The notes beneath the pieces are model-generated. The model worked only from the letters and a program-made list of their open reading frames with translations. It did no database searches and was not told where the DNA came from. Made by a program: the position numbers and the translations under genes. DNA of 64,000 nucleotides from Sulfurimonas sp. HSL-1656 (lineage in GTDB: Bacteria; Campylobacterota; Campylobacteria; Campylobacterales; Sulfurimonadaceae): positions 744,001-808,000 of the forward strand of contig NZ_CP147915.1 of the NCBI RefSeq assembly GCF_039645585.1. Reading direction: 5' to 3'. Shown here piece by piece: positions 52,398 to 63,613 of the stretch; position 1 is the stretch's first letter, and every line of letters begins with the position of its first letter.

Positions 52398-53010
52398 GCA
52401 GGTCGATTCGACCCAGCGCTACCTCATTGATGCCCTGAAAGCGGGGGAGACGCCCCCTTTGGCGGTGGTCGCGGATCTCCAGGACGCAGGACGCGGAAGC
52501 CGGGGGAACAGCTGGACGGGGTTGGAAGGGAACCTCTTCTTCTCATTTGCCGTGGCGCGCAGCGCACTGCCCCCGGATCTGCAGCTTGAATCCTCCTCCA
52601 TCTATTTCGCTTTTCTGCTCAAAATGGCCCTTGAAGATGCAGGGTCGGAAGTGTGGCTGAAATGGCCGAACGATTTTTACATCGGCGAACAGAAAATCGG
52701 CGGAACGATCACGACAATGCGGCAAAATACCCTGGTGTGCGGCATCGGGCTCAACCTGAAAAATGCCCCCGAGGGTTTCGGCGTCCTTGATATCGATGTT
52801 TCACGAGAAATGTTATTAAATGATTATTTTTCAAGGGTGGAAGGATTTCCGAAATGGAAGGAAATCTTCAGACTATACGCGCTAGAATTTGACAAAAGCA
52901 GACGGTTCCAAACGCATAATAATCATCATAACTTTTCCTTAGAAAACGCGGTGTTGTGCGACGATGGATCGGTTATGTGTGACGGGCAAAGGATATACAG
53001 CCAGCGATGA
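52378..53010 (+). CDS. birA: Biotin-[acetyl-CoA-carboxylase] ligase
   Basis: This 210-aa monofunctional ligase attaches biotin to the carboxylase carrier protein. It lacks the DNA-binding domain of E. coli BirA. Seen are [31 protein letters not shown] and the catalytic-Lys region [16 protein letters not shown]. The start is TTG 52378. The 3' third (about 52790-52990) is unusually AT-rich and uses codons rare here (TCA, CGA, TTA). A parS-like sequence lies in it at 52797-52812. Confidence 0.9.
   Translation: MTIRWLEQVDSTQRYLIDALKAGETPPLAVVADLQDAGRGSRGNSWTGLEGNLFFSFAVARSALPPDLQLESSSIYFAFLLKMALEDAGSEVWLKWPNDFYIGEQKIGGTITTMRQNTLVCGIGLNLKNAPEGFGVLDIDVSREMLLNDYFSRVEGFPKWKEIFRLYALEFDKSRRFQTHNNHHNFSLENAVLCDDGSVMCDGQRIYSQR
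52797..52812. promoter_or_regulatory. parS-like centromere site
   Basis: TGTTTCACGAGAAATG matches 13 of 16 bases of the general bacterial parS consensus TGTTTCACGTGAAACA. It sits inside birA, about 195 bases before parA and 1 kb before parB, the usual neighbourhood for parS. The local codon use is atypical for the genome, consistent with a DNA-level constraint. Confidence 0.55.
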
Positions 53011-53789
53011 GTGAAGTAATTGTAATCGCCAATCAAAAAGGCGGGGTAGGCAAGACGACGACTGCAGTAAATCTCGCGGCATCCCTTGCCGTTGAAGGCA
53101 AAAAGGTGCTGCTGATCGATGCCGATCCGCAGGCCAACGCCACGACATCGCTGGGATATACCCGTAACGACTACGAGTTCAATATCTACCATGTGCTGAT
53201 CGGGGCGAAAAAGCTCGGGGACATCATCCTGACGACCGAACTGCCGATGCTGGACCTTGCACCGTCGAACATCGGCCTGGTCGGGGTGGAAAAAGAGTAC
53301 TACGACTCCAGCCAGAGCAAAGGGCGCGAGCTGATCATGAAAAAAGCGATCGCGCAGGTCAAAGAGCATTATGACTACGTCATCATCGATTCGCCGCCGG
53401 CCCTGGGGCCGATGACGATCAATGCCCTGAGCGCATCGAACTCCGTTATCATCCCGATCCAGTGCGAATTTTTCGCCCTGGAAGGTCTGGCGCAGCTGCT
53501 CAATACCGTGCGACTGATCCGTAAAACGATCAATCCGTCCCTGGCCATCAAAGGGTTCCTGCCGACGATGTACAGTTCGCAGAACAACCTCTCCAAACAG
53601 GTACTGGCGGATCTGCGCCAGCACTTCAAAGAGAAACTCTTTACCGATGAGACGGACGACTGCATCGTGATCCCGCGCAACGTCAAACTGGCGGAGAGCC
53701 CGAGTTTCGGGAAACCGGCCGTGTTGTACGACGGACGCTCCAGCGGTTCCGTGGCCTACCAGAACCTTGCCCAGGCGATCCTGGCGTAA
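53007..53789 (+). CDS. parA: Chromosome partitioning ATPase ParA (Soj)
   Basis: This 260-aa deviant-Walker ATPase moves ParB-bound origin DNA by binding the nucleoid in its ATP form. The motif [16 protein letters not shown] starts at residue 9, with signature Lys11. [11 protein letters not shown] and [13 protein letters not shown] follow. The short N-terminus without a DNA-binding extension marks it as chromosomal. It is coupled to birA (ATGA) and 3 bases before parB. Confidence 0.95.
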   Translation: MSEVIVIANQKGGVGKTTTAVNLAASLAVEGKKVLLIDADPQANATTSLGYTRNDYEFNIYHVLIGAKKLGDIILTTELPMLDLAPSNIGLVGVEKEYYDSSQSKGRELIMKKAIAQVKEHYDYVIIDSPPALGPMTINALSASNSVIIPIQCEFFALEGLAQLLNTVRLIRKTINPSLAIKGFLPTMYSSQNNLSKQVLADLRQHFKEKLFTDETDDCIVIPRNVKLAESPSFGKPAVLYDGRSSGSVAYQNLAQAILA

Positions 53790-53792
53790 CGG

Positions 53793-54644
53793 ATGGGTAT
53801 GGCAAAAACGAAATCCCTCGGACGCGGACTGGGTGAACTCCTCGGTGAAATCGAAGAGGCCTATGACCACGAAATTCCGAAAAATGCCCAGGTCGTAGAA
53901 GTTCCCGTCTCTCAAATCCGTCCCAACCCTTTCCAGCCGCGCAAACATTTCGATGAAAAAGCGCTGAGTGAACTGGCCGCTTCTATCAAGACCCACGGCC
54001 TGATCCAGCCCATTGTCCTGGTCGAGGACGTCGACGGCTACATCCTCGTCGCCGGCGAGCGCCGCTGGCGTGCGAGCAAGCTGGCGAAGATTAAAACGAT
54101 CCGTGCGGTCATCGCTTCCCTGGACGAAGCGCAGATGCGCCAGCATGCCCTCATCGAGAATATCCAGCGCGAACAGCTCAATGTCGTCGAACTGGCACAG
54201 GCTTACGAAGAGCTGATCAACCTGCACGGTCTCACCCAGGAGGAGCTCTCATCGGTGGTACACAAGAGCCGCAGCCATATTACCAATACTCTCCGTCTTC
54301 TGCAGCTCTCCAAGAAAACCCTCTCCTCGTTGATCGACAGTACGATCAGCGCCGGGCATGCCAAGGTCATGGTCGGGCTGACGGATAAAGAGCAGAAGGT
54401 GATGGTCGATTCCATCCACGGCCAGAAACTGAGCGTCCGCGAAACCGAGCAGATGGTCAAACGGATGAAGAGCCGCGGCGAAACGGAAACCCTGGAGAAG
54501 CCGAAAGCTCCGGAATACGACCTCGGGGCCGTACGGAGCGCACTCTCGGACGGCGGCTTTGCCGTGGCCGCCGGCACGAACAAAATCACCATTACCTTCC
54601 GCGATGAGCAGGAGGTTGCCCGTTTTCTGGACATCCTCGGCTGA
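53793..54644 (+). CDS. parB: Chromosome partitioning protein ParB (Spo0J)
   Basis: This 283-aa protein binds parS and spreads as a CTP-dependent clamp. The N-terminus KSLGRGLGELLGE contacts ParA. The CTP-binding motifs are seen in RPNPFQPRKHFDE, GERRWRASKL and ALIENIQREQLN. The helix-turn-helix (TQEELSSVVHKSRSHITNTL) reads parS, and a C-terminal dimer domain ends VARFLDILG. ATG 53793 is used; ATG 53799 is equally possible. Confidence 0.95.
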   Translation: MGMAKTKSLGRGLGELLGEIEEAYDHEIPKNAQVVEVPVSQIRPNPFQPRKHFDEKALSELAASIKTHGLIQPIVLVEDVDGYILVAGERRWRASKLAKIKTIRAVIASLDEAQMRQHALIENIQREQLNVVELAQAYEELINLHGLTQEELSSVVHKSRSHITNTLRLLQLSKKTLSSLIDSTISAGHAKVMVGLTDKEQKVMVDSIHGQKLSVRETEQMVKRMKSRGETETLEKPKAPEYDLGAVRSALSDGGFAVAAGTNKITITFRDEQEVARFLDILG

Positions 54645-54775
54645 CCGCTGCATTATTTTGTAACCAAAAAATTTCCCCCCTTTGTAATTTTTCTCCTTTT
54701 TCGCTTTTTCCCCTCCCAACTTAACAGGGTTTTTAATTTATAAATTGTATAATCACGCAACTTTTAGGAGGTGAT
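54645..54775 (+). promoter_or_regulatory. atp operon promoter region
   Basis: TATAAT at 54748-54753 follows a long AT-rich tract, TTTTTAATTTATAAATTG, like an UP element. An ideal ribosome site AGGAGGTGAT (54766-54775) touches the start codon. Upstream lies a pyrimidine-rich stretch (about 54668-54716). Confidence 0.65.
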
Positions 54776-55198
54776 ATGTTAGATATTAGTCCACTGCTGC
54801 TCATCAGTACAGCTGTTGTCTTCCTTATCCTTATCGCCGTTCTAAACGGTATGCTCTACAAACCTCTCTTTGCTTTCATGGAAAAACGCGACCAAGACAT
54901 TCAGAACGATCTGACAGCTATCGGCTCTAACGACGCCGAAGTCAGCGCTCTGAACGAAACCGCGGACTCCATTATCAGCGAAGCACGTTTGCAAGCGGCT
55001 GGGGAACGGGAAAAAGTGATTGCGGATGCAAAAAATGCGGCGGAAGCCGCCATCGGTGCCAAGCGTGCTGAGCTGGCCAAAGCTTATGAAGCCTTTGAGG
55101 CGGAACTTGCGACAGAGCGCGAGAACCTCCGGAATGCGCTTTCTGCTGAGGTCCCGGCTTACGTCGAGGCTGTTAACGCCAAGATCAGCAAGATATAA
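54776..55198 (+). CDS. atpF': ATP synthase F0 subunit b'
   Basis: This 140-aa subunit forms half of the peripheral stalk. It has one N-terminal membrane helix (PLLLISTAVVFLILIAVL) and the typical MLYKPLFAFMEKRDQDI start of a long charged coiled coil. Paired b and b' genes at the head of the operon are the norm in Campylobacterota, while the a and c subunit genes lie elsewhere, as here. Confidence 0.92.
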   Translation: MLDISPLLLISTAVVFLILIAVLNGMLYKPLFAFMEKRDQDIQNDLTAIGSNDAEVSALNETADSIISEARLQAAGEREKVIADAKNAAEAAIGAKRAELAKAYEAFEAELATERENLRNALSAEVPAYVEAVNAKISKI

Positions 55199-55204
55199 GG
55201 AGAC

Positions 55205-55723
55205 ATGATGAAAAAACTGTTGGTTATGACCCTGTTCGTTTCAGCATCGCTCTTCGCTTCGTCCGGTGCCGAGCACGGTGCGACAGATATCCTTCCGCGT
55301 ACGGTCAACTTCCTGATCTTCGCCGGGATCCTGTGGTATTTGCTGGCGAAGCCGGTCAAAGGTTTCTTTACCGGCCGTGCCGGTGAAATCGCCGACCGTC
55401 TGAACAGCATTCAGGACAAACTGCGTGCCTCCGAAGCGGAAAAAGTCGCTGCGGAAGCCCGTGTCGAAGAGGCGAAGACCTTTGCGAGCGAACTGGCTGC
55501 GACAACGGAAAAAGAGAAAGACGTTCTCAAGAAGCAGATTGAAGCCCAGTCTGCGAACGAGATCGCCGTTCTCGAAAAACAGATGAAAGACAAAGAGAGC
55601 CTCGCGGAGCGCCAGATGGTGCGCAGTGTCGTTGAAACCGTCCTTTCAGATGTGACAGCACAGAGCACAGCCTCCCTCGACAAAGAGAAGATGGCTGACA
55701 TCATTGTGAAGAAGGTGGCGTAA
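55205..55723 (+). CDS. atpF: ATP synthase F0 subunit b
   Basis: This 172-aa second stalk subunit has a signal-like first segment (KLLVMTLFVSASLFAS), then a membrane helix TVNFLIFAGILWYLLAKP and a long coiled coil (GRAGEIADRLNSIQDKLR). Two N-terminal hydrophobic stretches are common in this phylum's AtpF. ATG 55205 or 55208 may be used after AAGGAGAC. Confidence 0.92.
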   Translation: MMKKLLVMTLFVSASLFASSGAEHGATDILPRTVNFLIFAGILWYLLAKPVKGFFTGRAGEIADRLNSIQDKLRASEAEKVAAEARVEEAKTFASELAATTEKEKDVLKKQIEAQSANEIAVLEKQMKDKESLAERQMVRSVVETVLSDVTAQSTASLDKEKMADIIVKKVA

Positions 55724-56256
55724 TGGAAGCGATGATCGCACAACGTTATGTAAAAGCCCTGACTTCCCTGATGGATGCCGAGGCACTGGCCAATACGAAA
55801 ACACTGTTTGATGCACTCGCGGAGGCCTTCGGCGAGAAGGCGTTTGCCGATATCATCAATGACCCCAATGTCGCCGACACCGCGAAACAGGAACTCCTGC
55901 TCGCGATCGTCGCCGGCGCAAACAGTGATGCTGTCAACAACCTGGTCAAACTCCTGGTTGAGAAGAAGCGCCTGGCGATTATCCCGGCAATTGCCGAGTC
56001 ACTCCGCCTGACACTGGCAGGGATGAACAGAACTTATGAAGGCAAGGTCTACAGCAACACGGCCGTCGAAGCATCGACACTCGCCGCACTGAGCAGCGAC
56101 CTTGGTAAAAAGATGGATGCGACGATCACGCTCGCTTTCGTCGCGTCGGATTATGACGGTATCAAAGTCGAAGTGGAGGACCTCGGTGTCGAAGTCAGCC
56201 TCTCGAAGAGCCGCATGAACGCTCAACTCGTTGAGCACATCTTAAAAGCAATTTGA
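55723..56256 (+). CDS. atpH: ATP synthase F1 subunit delta
   Basis: This 177-aa protein joins the peripheral stalk to the top of F1. It starts MEAMIAQRYVKALTSLMD, has a helical N-domain and a C-terminal part GVEVSLSKSRMNAQLVEHIL. The start overlaps the atpF stop (TAATG). Confidence 0.92.
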   Translation: MEAMIAQRYVKALTSLMDAEALANTKTLFDALAEAFGEKAFADIINDPNVADTAKQELLLAIVAGANSDAVNNLVKLLVEKKRLAIIPAIAESLRLTLAGMNRTYEGKVYSNTAVEASTLAALSSDLGKKMDATITLAFVASDYDGIKVEVEDLGVEVSLSKSRMNAQLVEHILKAI

Positions 56257-56277
56257 TCTTGGAAAGGAGATAGCATA

Positions 56278-57795
56278 GTGGTAGCAAAAGTACAAGCAGA
56301 TGAAATCAGTTCGATCATCAAAGAACGTATCGAGAACTTTGAACTGAACGTCGATATTAATGAAACAGGGAAGATCGTCTCTTACGGAGACGGTGTTGCT
56401 CAGGTCTATGGCCTGTCCAATGCAATGGCCGGTGAAATGGTCGAATTCGAAGACGGGACTCAGGGTCTTGTCCTCAACCTCGAAGAGAGCAGCGTCGGTG
56501 TTGTTATCCTCGGTAAAAGCGGTGCACTGCGCGAAGGCATGAGCGTCAAGCGCCTGGGCAAACTGCTGCGCGTACCGGTCGGCGACGCACTGCTCGGTCG
56601 CGTTGTCAACGCCCTCGGTGAGCCTATTGACGGCAAAGGCCCGATCGAAGCAACGGAAAACCGTTTCGTCGAAGAGAAAGCACCGGGTATCATGGCACGT
56701 AAATCCGTCCATGAACCGATGGCTACCGGTATCAAGTCTATCGACGCCCTCGTGCCGATCGGCCGCGGTCAGCGCGAGCTGATCATCGGTGACCGCCAGA
56801 CAGGTAAAACAACTGTTGCACTCGACACGATCATCAACCAGAAAGGCAACGGCGTTGTCTGTATCTATGTTGCTGTCGGTCAGAAAGAGTCTACGGTCGC
56901 TCAGGTTGTCCGCCGCCTCGAAGAGCACGGTGCCCTCGAGTACACGATCATCGTTTCCGCGACAGCGTCCGAAGCGGCTGCACTGCAGTTCCTCGCGCCG
57001 TACACGGGTGTCACGATGGGTGAATACTTCCGTGACAACGCGCGCCACGGTCTGATCGTTTACGATGACCTTTCCAAGCATGCGGTCGCTTACCGTGAAA
57101 TGTCCCTGATCCTCCGCCGCCCTCCGGGCCGCGAAGCGTTCCCGGGTGACGTTTTCTACCTCCACTCCCGCCTCCTCGAGCGTGCTGCGAAGCTCAACGA
57201 TGAGAAAGGTGCAGGTTCACTGACGGCACTGCCGATCATTGAAACGCAGGCAGGCGACGTTGCGGCATACATCCCGACAAACGTCATCTCCATTACCGAC
57301 GGACAGATCTTCCTCGAGACAGACCTGTTCAACTCCGGTATCCGCCCGGCGATCAACGTCGGTCTCTCTGTATCACGCGTCGGTGGTGCAGCACAGATCA
57401 AAGCAACCAAGCAGGTTGCCGGTACACTGCGCCTCGACCTGGCACAGTACCGCGAACTCCAGGCGTTCGCCCAGTTCGCTTCCGACCTCGACGAAGTCAG
57501 CCGCAAGCAGCTTGAACGCGGTCAGCGCATGGTCGAAGTTCTGAAGCAGCCGCCGTACTCTCCGCTTACTGCAGAGAAGCAGGCGCTTGTGATCTTCGCG
57601 GGTAACGAAGGTTACCTCGACGACCTGCCGGCGAGCAGCGTTGTCAAGTTCGAAGCAGAACTGTATCCGTTCGTAGAGGCTTCTTATCCTCAGATTTTCG
57701 AGAACATTCGTTCTACATCCAAAATCGACGATGAGACGAGTGCCCTGATGAAAAAAGCGATCGAAGAGTTCAAAGCGTCTTTCGTCGCTGAGTAA
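56278..57795 (+). CDS. atpA: ATP synthase F1 subunit alpha
   Basis: This 505-aa non-catalytic nucleotide-binding subunit has Walker A GDRQTGKT at 171-178 and [20 protein letters not shown]. The alpha signature [13 protein letters not shown] is also present. The start is GTG 56278 after GGAAAGGAGATAGCATA. Codon use is optimised. Confidence 0.96.
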   Translation: MVAKVQADEISSIIKERIENFELNVDINETGKIVSYGDGVAQVYGLSNAMAGEMVEFEDGTQGLVLNLEESSVGVVILGKSGALREGMSVKRLGKLLRVPVGDALLGRVVNALGEPIDGKGPIEATENRFVEEKAPGIMARKSVHEPMATGIKSIDALVPIGRGQRELIIGDRQTGKTTVALDTIINQKGNGVVCIYVAVGQKESTVAQVVRRLEEHGALEYTIIVSATASEAAALQFLAPYTGVTMGEYFRDNARHGLIVYDDLSKHAVAYREMSLILRRPPGREAFPGDVFYLHSRLLERAAKLNDEKGAGSLTALPIIETQAGDVAAYIPTNVISITDGQIFLETDLFNSGIRPAINVGLSVSRVGGAAQIKATKQVAGTLRLDLAQYRELQAFAQFASDLDEVSRKQLERGQRMVEVLKQPPYSPLTAEKQALVIFAGNEGYLDDLPASSVVKFEAELYPFVEASYPQIFENIRSTSKIDDETSALMKKAIEEFKASFVAE

Positions 57796-57803
57796 GGACC
57801 ATC

Positions 57804-60102
<2,299 letters not shown>

Positions 60103-60129
60103 TCTTTTTCAGTGCAAAAGGAATAAGTA

Positions 60130-60522
60130 ATGGATACTTTTAAACTGGAAGTGATCACGCCTAACGGTCTCATTTTTGATAATGAAGCCGTTGAAGTCAC
60201 GCTGCCGGGTGAAGAGGGTGAATTCGGTGTTCTGCCGCGCCACGCTTCACTGACGACGCTGCTCAAAGCCGGCGTTATCGATATCGTCACTACAGACAAG
60301 CGCACTGAGTCCATCGTCGTAAACTGGGGCGTTGTCCAGGTGACGGAAGACAAGGTGACGGTACTGGTTGACGGTGCCGTCGCGATCCGCGGCGAAGGCG
60401 AAAGCGAAGTCGCCAAAGTGCTCGAAGATGCGAAGAAACTTCTTTCAGACGTTTCCGACTCCAAGATGGCACTGGCTTCGGTCTCAGCCAAGATCGAATC
60501 GGCTGCACACAAACTGCTCTAA
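60130..60522 (+). CDS. atpC: ATP synthase F1 subunit epsilon
   Basis: This 130-aa protein has the beta-sandwich (TFKLEVITPNGLIFDNEAVE, GEEGEFGVLPRHASL) and a C-terminal helical hairpin that can brake the rotor. It is the last atp gene here. The Tol genes follow after only 9 bases and are likely read through. Confidence 0.94.
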   Translation: MDTFKLEVITPNGLIFDNEAVEVTLPGEEGEFGVLPRHASLTTLLKAGVIDIVTTDKRTESIVVNWGVVQVTEDKVTVLVDGAVAIRGEGESEVAKVLEDAKKLLSDVSDSKMALASVSAKIESAAHKLL

Positions 60523-60531
60523 GCAATTATC

Positions 60532-61107
60532 ATGTTTGAATCGCTCAGCGACTACTATCTCACAAGCAACAGTGTCACCCTCGGGGTACTGGCACTGCTT
60601 GCGGTCTATTTCATCGTCATCAACTGGACTTTTTTCTACCGCTTTCTTGCATTGAACCGCTGGGTCGACAAAGAGACGGATTCGCTTGAATCGCTTCTGA
60701 TGGGTGCACAGGGGATCGCAGCGAACTCCTACCTGAACCACTTCATCAAAAGCAGCAAGCGCCTCTCGAACGAACTGTTTGACCTGGGGCTTTTCGCCGG
60801 GACGAAAGAAGCGACCAAGGGGCTGGCTATCCTCTCTGTCGTCGCATCAACGGCACCGTTTATCGGTCTGTTCGGTACAGTCGTGTCGATTCTCGATACG
60901 TTCAACAACATCGGAAGTTCCAGCGGAACGATGGCGGTCATCGCCGCCGGTGTCTCCGACGCACTTGTTGCGACGGCGGCCGGTATTTTCGTGGCCATTT
61001 TCGCCTATACCTACCATCAGATTGTCAAACGCCGGGCGTATGAACTGACCGGTCTGCTGCAGATGCAGCGTGATGCCCTGATGGCCAAAGCGACGGACGC
61101 GGCGTGA
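60532..61107 (+). CDS. tolQ: TolQ/ExbB-type proton channel protein
   Basis: This 191-aa inner-membrane protein has three membrane segments (VLALLAVYFIVINWTFFY, LSVVASTAPFIGLFGTVVSI, ALVATAAGIFVAIFAYTYHQ). The ATAPFIGLFGTV and SDALVATAAG motifs are characteristic of the family. It couples proton flow to the periplasmic TolA/TonB-type protein. TolB and Pal downstream make the Tol role more likely than siderophore uptake. Confidence 0.88.
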   Translation: MFESLSDYYLTSNSVTLGVLALLAVYFIVINWTFFYRFLALNRWVDKETDSLESLLMGAQGIAANSYLNHFIKSSKRLSNELFDLGLFAGTKEATKGLAILSVVASTAPFIGLFGTVVSILDTFNNIGSSSGTMAVIAAGVSDALVATAAGIFVAIFAYTYHQIVKRRAYELTGLLQMQRDALMAKATDAA

Positions 61108-61502
61108 GTGTCTTTGACTGGGAAGAGCGGCCTGAGCTGAACATCACCCCTCTGGTGGATGTCATGCTCGTGCTGTTGGCGATCCTCATGGTTATCGCAC
61201 CGAATATCGTCTACGAAGAGCTTATAAACCTTCCCCAGGGCTCGGCGCAGAAGCAGCTTGAGAAGAAGCCGCAGGTCCATATCGTCATCACGAAAGAGGG
61301 CGAGATCCTCGTCAACAAAGAGAAATTCGACCGTCTCGGTTTCATCGACAATTTCTACCGCTTTGCGCAGGAGAACCTCGATGCCAAGTCGACGGTTACG
61401 ATCAGCGCCGACCGTTCCCTCGACTACGGGATGGTCATGTCGGTACTCGCAGCGGTAAAACAGGCAGGTTTTAGTGAAGTCTCTCTCGCTACCAACGGTT
61501 GA
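61104..61502 (+). CDS. tolR: TolR/ExbD-type protein
   Basis: This 132-aa protein has one N-terminal membrane helix with the proton-carrying Asp (LNITPLVDVMLVLLAILMVI) and a periplasmic domain (VTISADRSLDYGMVMSVLAA). The start is GTG 61104, overlapping the tolQ stop (GTGA). Confidence 0.88.
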   Translation: MSVFDWEERPELNITPLVDVMLVLLAILMVIAPNIVYEELINLPQGSAQKQLEKKPQVHIVITKEGEILVNKEKFDRLGFIDNFYRFAQENLDAKSTVTISADRSLDYGMVMSVLAAVKQAGFSEVSLATNG

Positions 61503-62253
61503 CAATCCCCGGGACTTCTACCTGGGCGGTCTCTACGCCGTTGTCCTGTTCCTCCTCATTGTATTGCTTTTTTTCCAGCTCCTGCGGGGATTGGACAAAA
61601 TGCATAGCTATGCGCTGACGAAGAGCTCGACGGTCTCCGTTTCGCTGGTCGACGTGCCGCTCATCACCTCCAAGCAGAACAATACGCCCAAGCCCGTTCC
61701 CAAGCAGGAGGCGGCGCCGGAGCCGACACCCGAACCCGAAGAGTCACCGACGCCGGTCGAGGATATCTCGTCGCTCTTTTCGGATATTCAGACCCAGAAG
61801 ATCGTCCATACCAAGCGCCCCGAACCGCAGCAGAAAATCGATACGAAACGGCTGGCCAACCTCCAGAAACGTATCAAAACGACAAAAAAACGCGATGCAA
61901 CGGCGACCGCAGAACAGGTGAAGAACCTGAACCTGGTGCGTCCCTCGCAGGAAGCCGGAGGGCAGAGCGCATCGGGCGGTGCGGAAGTCAATGCGTATTA
62001 CGCTAAAATACAGGCCACTATCTATGAGAACTTCTTCCCGCCGGTCAATTCCGAAGGCTCCGTTTCCCTGATCCGGATCTGGATATCGGCCGGCGGGAAG
62101 ATGACGCGCTTCAAAGTCCTCCGGGCTTCGGGCGAATCGTTTTTCGACCGGGAGGTCGGGCAGCTTGAAAAGCGGCTGGCGCGTGTCACGTTCGATAGAA
62201 ACCCAAAAGGAAACGAGGCCGTTCTGGACGTCAGTCTGGTCTCCAAGGAGTAA
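61474..62253 (+). CDS. TolA/TonB-like periplasm-spanning protein
   Basis: This 259-aa protein has one N-terminal membrane anchor (GLYAVVLFLLIVLLFFQLL), then a Pro/Glu/Lys-rich stretch (PKPVPKQEAAPEPTPEPEES), a basic helical part and a TonB/TolA-type C-terminal domain (ATIYENFFPPVNSEGSVSLI, then FDREVGQLEKRLARVTFD). Its place between tolR and tolB suggests a TolA role, despite TonB-like composition. The GTG start overlaps tolR by 29 bases. Confidence 0.8.
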   Translation: MKSLSLPTVDNPRDFYLGGLYAVVLFLLIVLLFFQLLRGLDKMHSYALTKSSTVSVSLVDVPLITSKQNNTPKPVPKQEAAPEPTPEPEESPTPVEDISSLFSDIQTQKIVHTKRPEPQQKIDTKRLANLQKRIKTTKKRDATATAEQVKNLNLVRPSQEAGGQSASGGAEVNAYYAKIQATIYENFFPPVNSEGSVSLIRIWISAGGKMTRFKVLRASGESFFDREVGQLEKRLARVTFDRNPKGNEAVLDVSLVSKE

Positions 62254-62255
62254 CG

Positions 62256-63497
62256 ATGCGTTTTTTCATTGCGTTGATGATGAGTGTGACGTTGATGTTC
62301 GCCGCCGATGCGACCATCGAAGTAGTAAAAGAGGCCGACAGCCTTCCGTCCATTGCGGTCGAGGATGCCTCCGTTGATTTTACCGGTACGCCGGCCAAAC
62401 GCTTTTACAACCTGCTCTCCAGCGACCTGAATGTCTTGACGCTGTTCAATGTCGATCACCATTATGCCACCACGCATTTCGATAACGCTTCCGTGCTCAA
62501 CCGGGCCATGGACTATACACTGCGTTTCCGTCTTCGCGACGACGATGCCGCTTTTGTCGCGGACATCCGTCTTTTCCAGGAAGATAAGGTGGTCCTGCAG
62601 AAAAGCTACCGTGTTGCCAACACCGCAATGAGTCCGTTCGTCTCCCATGCAATTGCCTATGACATCAACGAATTTTTCGGTCAGGCACCGCTGGACTGGC
62701 TCAAGCGCAAGATCATCTTTGCGCGTGTGAAGGGACGCATGGAGAGCGAAATCGTCATTGCCGACTATACGCTCTCTTATCAGCATGTCATGATCAAAGG
62801 GGGGTTGAACGTCTTCCCTAAATGGGCGGACGAAGCACACTCGGCGTTCTATTACACATCGCTCAGCGGCAACAAGCCGACCCTGTTCAAAATCGATGTC
62901 CGTACCGGTGCGCGTACGGCAATGCTGAGTTCGGACGGGATGCTGGTCTGCTCCGATGTCAGCCGGGACGGGCGTGATCTTCTGCTTACCATGGCGCCGC
63001 AAGGGCAGCCGGATATCTATCAGTACGATACGGTGACGAAAACCGCCAAGCGCGTCACGACCTACGGCGGCATCGATGTCAACGGGCAGTTCATGAATGA
63101 CGGCCGGGTCGTCTTCATCTCCAACCGCCTCGGTTATCCGAATGTCTTCGCCAAACGCCCGGGCGAAGCCAAAATAGAGCAGCTGGTCTTCTACGGCAAG
63201 GACAACTCCGCGTGCAGCGCGCATAACGAATACGTGGTCTACAAAGCCCGCGAAACCAGTGATGCGTTCGGGACCAACACGTTCAACCTGCACCTGATCT
63301 CGATGAAGACGGACTTCATCCGCCGCCTGACGGCAACGGGCGTCAACGAATTCCCGCGTTTCTCCAACGACGGTGATGCGATCATCTACATCAAGAACTA
63401 TAAGCAGCAGAGCGCCATCGGCGTCATCCGCCTTGCCCAGAACAAGAACTTCCTGTTCCCGCTGGCCAGCGGAAAAATCCAGTCGCTTGACTGGTAA
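62256..63497 (+). CDS. tolB: Tol-Pal system protein TolB
   Basis: This 413-aa periplasmic protein has a signal peptide (MRFFIALMMSVTLMFAA), an N-terminal alpha/beta domain (about 20-140) and a beta-propeller with repeated Ser-x-Asp-Gly motifs (VSRDGRDLLLTMAPQGQPDI, FMNDGRVVFISNRLGYPNVF, FSNDGDAIIYIKNYKQQSAI). It binds Pal and TolA during outer-membrane constriction. It comes 2 bases after the TolA-like gene. Confidence 0.92.
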   Translation: MRFFIALMMSVTLMFAADATIEVVKEADSLPSIAVEDASVDFTGTPAKRFYNLLSSDLNVLTLFNVDHHYATTHFDNASVLNRAMDYTLRFRLRDDDAAFVADIRLFQEDKVVLQKSYRVANTAMSPFVSHAIAYDINEFFGQAPLDWLKRKIIFARVKGRMESEIVIADYTLSYQHVMIKGGLNVFPKWADEAHSAFYYTSLSGNKPTLFKIDVRTGARTAMLSSDGMLVCSDVSRDGRDLLLTMAPQGQPDIYQYDTVTKTAKRVTTYGGIDVNGQFMNDGRVVFISNRLGYPNVFAKRPGEAKIEQLVFYGKDNSACSAHNEYVVYKARETSDAFGTNTFNLHLISMKTDFIRRLTATGVNEFPRFSNDGDAIIYIKNYKQQSAIGVIRLAQNKNFLFPLASGKIQSLDW

Positions 63498-63519
63498 ATT
63501 GGTTGCTTAAACCAATTTG
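63497..63519 (+). terminator. Hairpin between tolB and pal
   Basis: AAATTGGTT pairs with AACCAATTT (9 bp, 5-base loop), starting at the tolB stop codon. A T8 run comes 15 bases later, so this is a partial terminator or attenuator; pal has its own -10 just downstream. Confidence 0.45.
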
Positions 63520-63544
63520 CTATATTCTGTTAAGTTTTTTTTGC

Positions 63545-63550
63545 TAAAAT
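63545..63550 (+). promoter_or_regulatory. Promoter -10 for pal
   Basis: TTTGCTAAAATC is the phylum-type -10, 64 bases before ATG 63614. It would give extra pal transcript beyond read-through from tolB. Confidence 0.5.
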
Positions 63551-63613
63551 CTTCAGGATTATTTCGAGGACATCCTGCATAAGGCTCTGTTCGGACTCCC
63601 CTAAAGGATTGTG

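Noticed and set aside
61474-62253. Siderophore-type TonB system
   Set aside because: The ExbB/ExbD/TonB-like trio is followed at once by tolB and pal, so a Tol-Pal role is the better reading.
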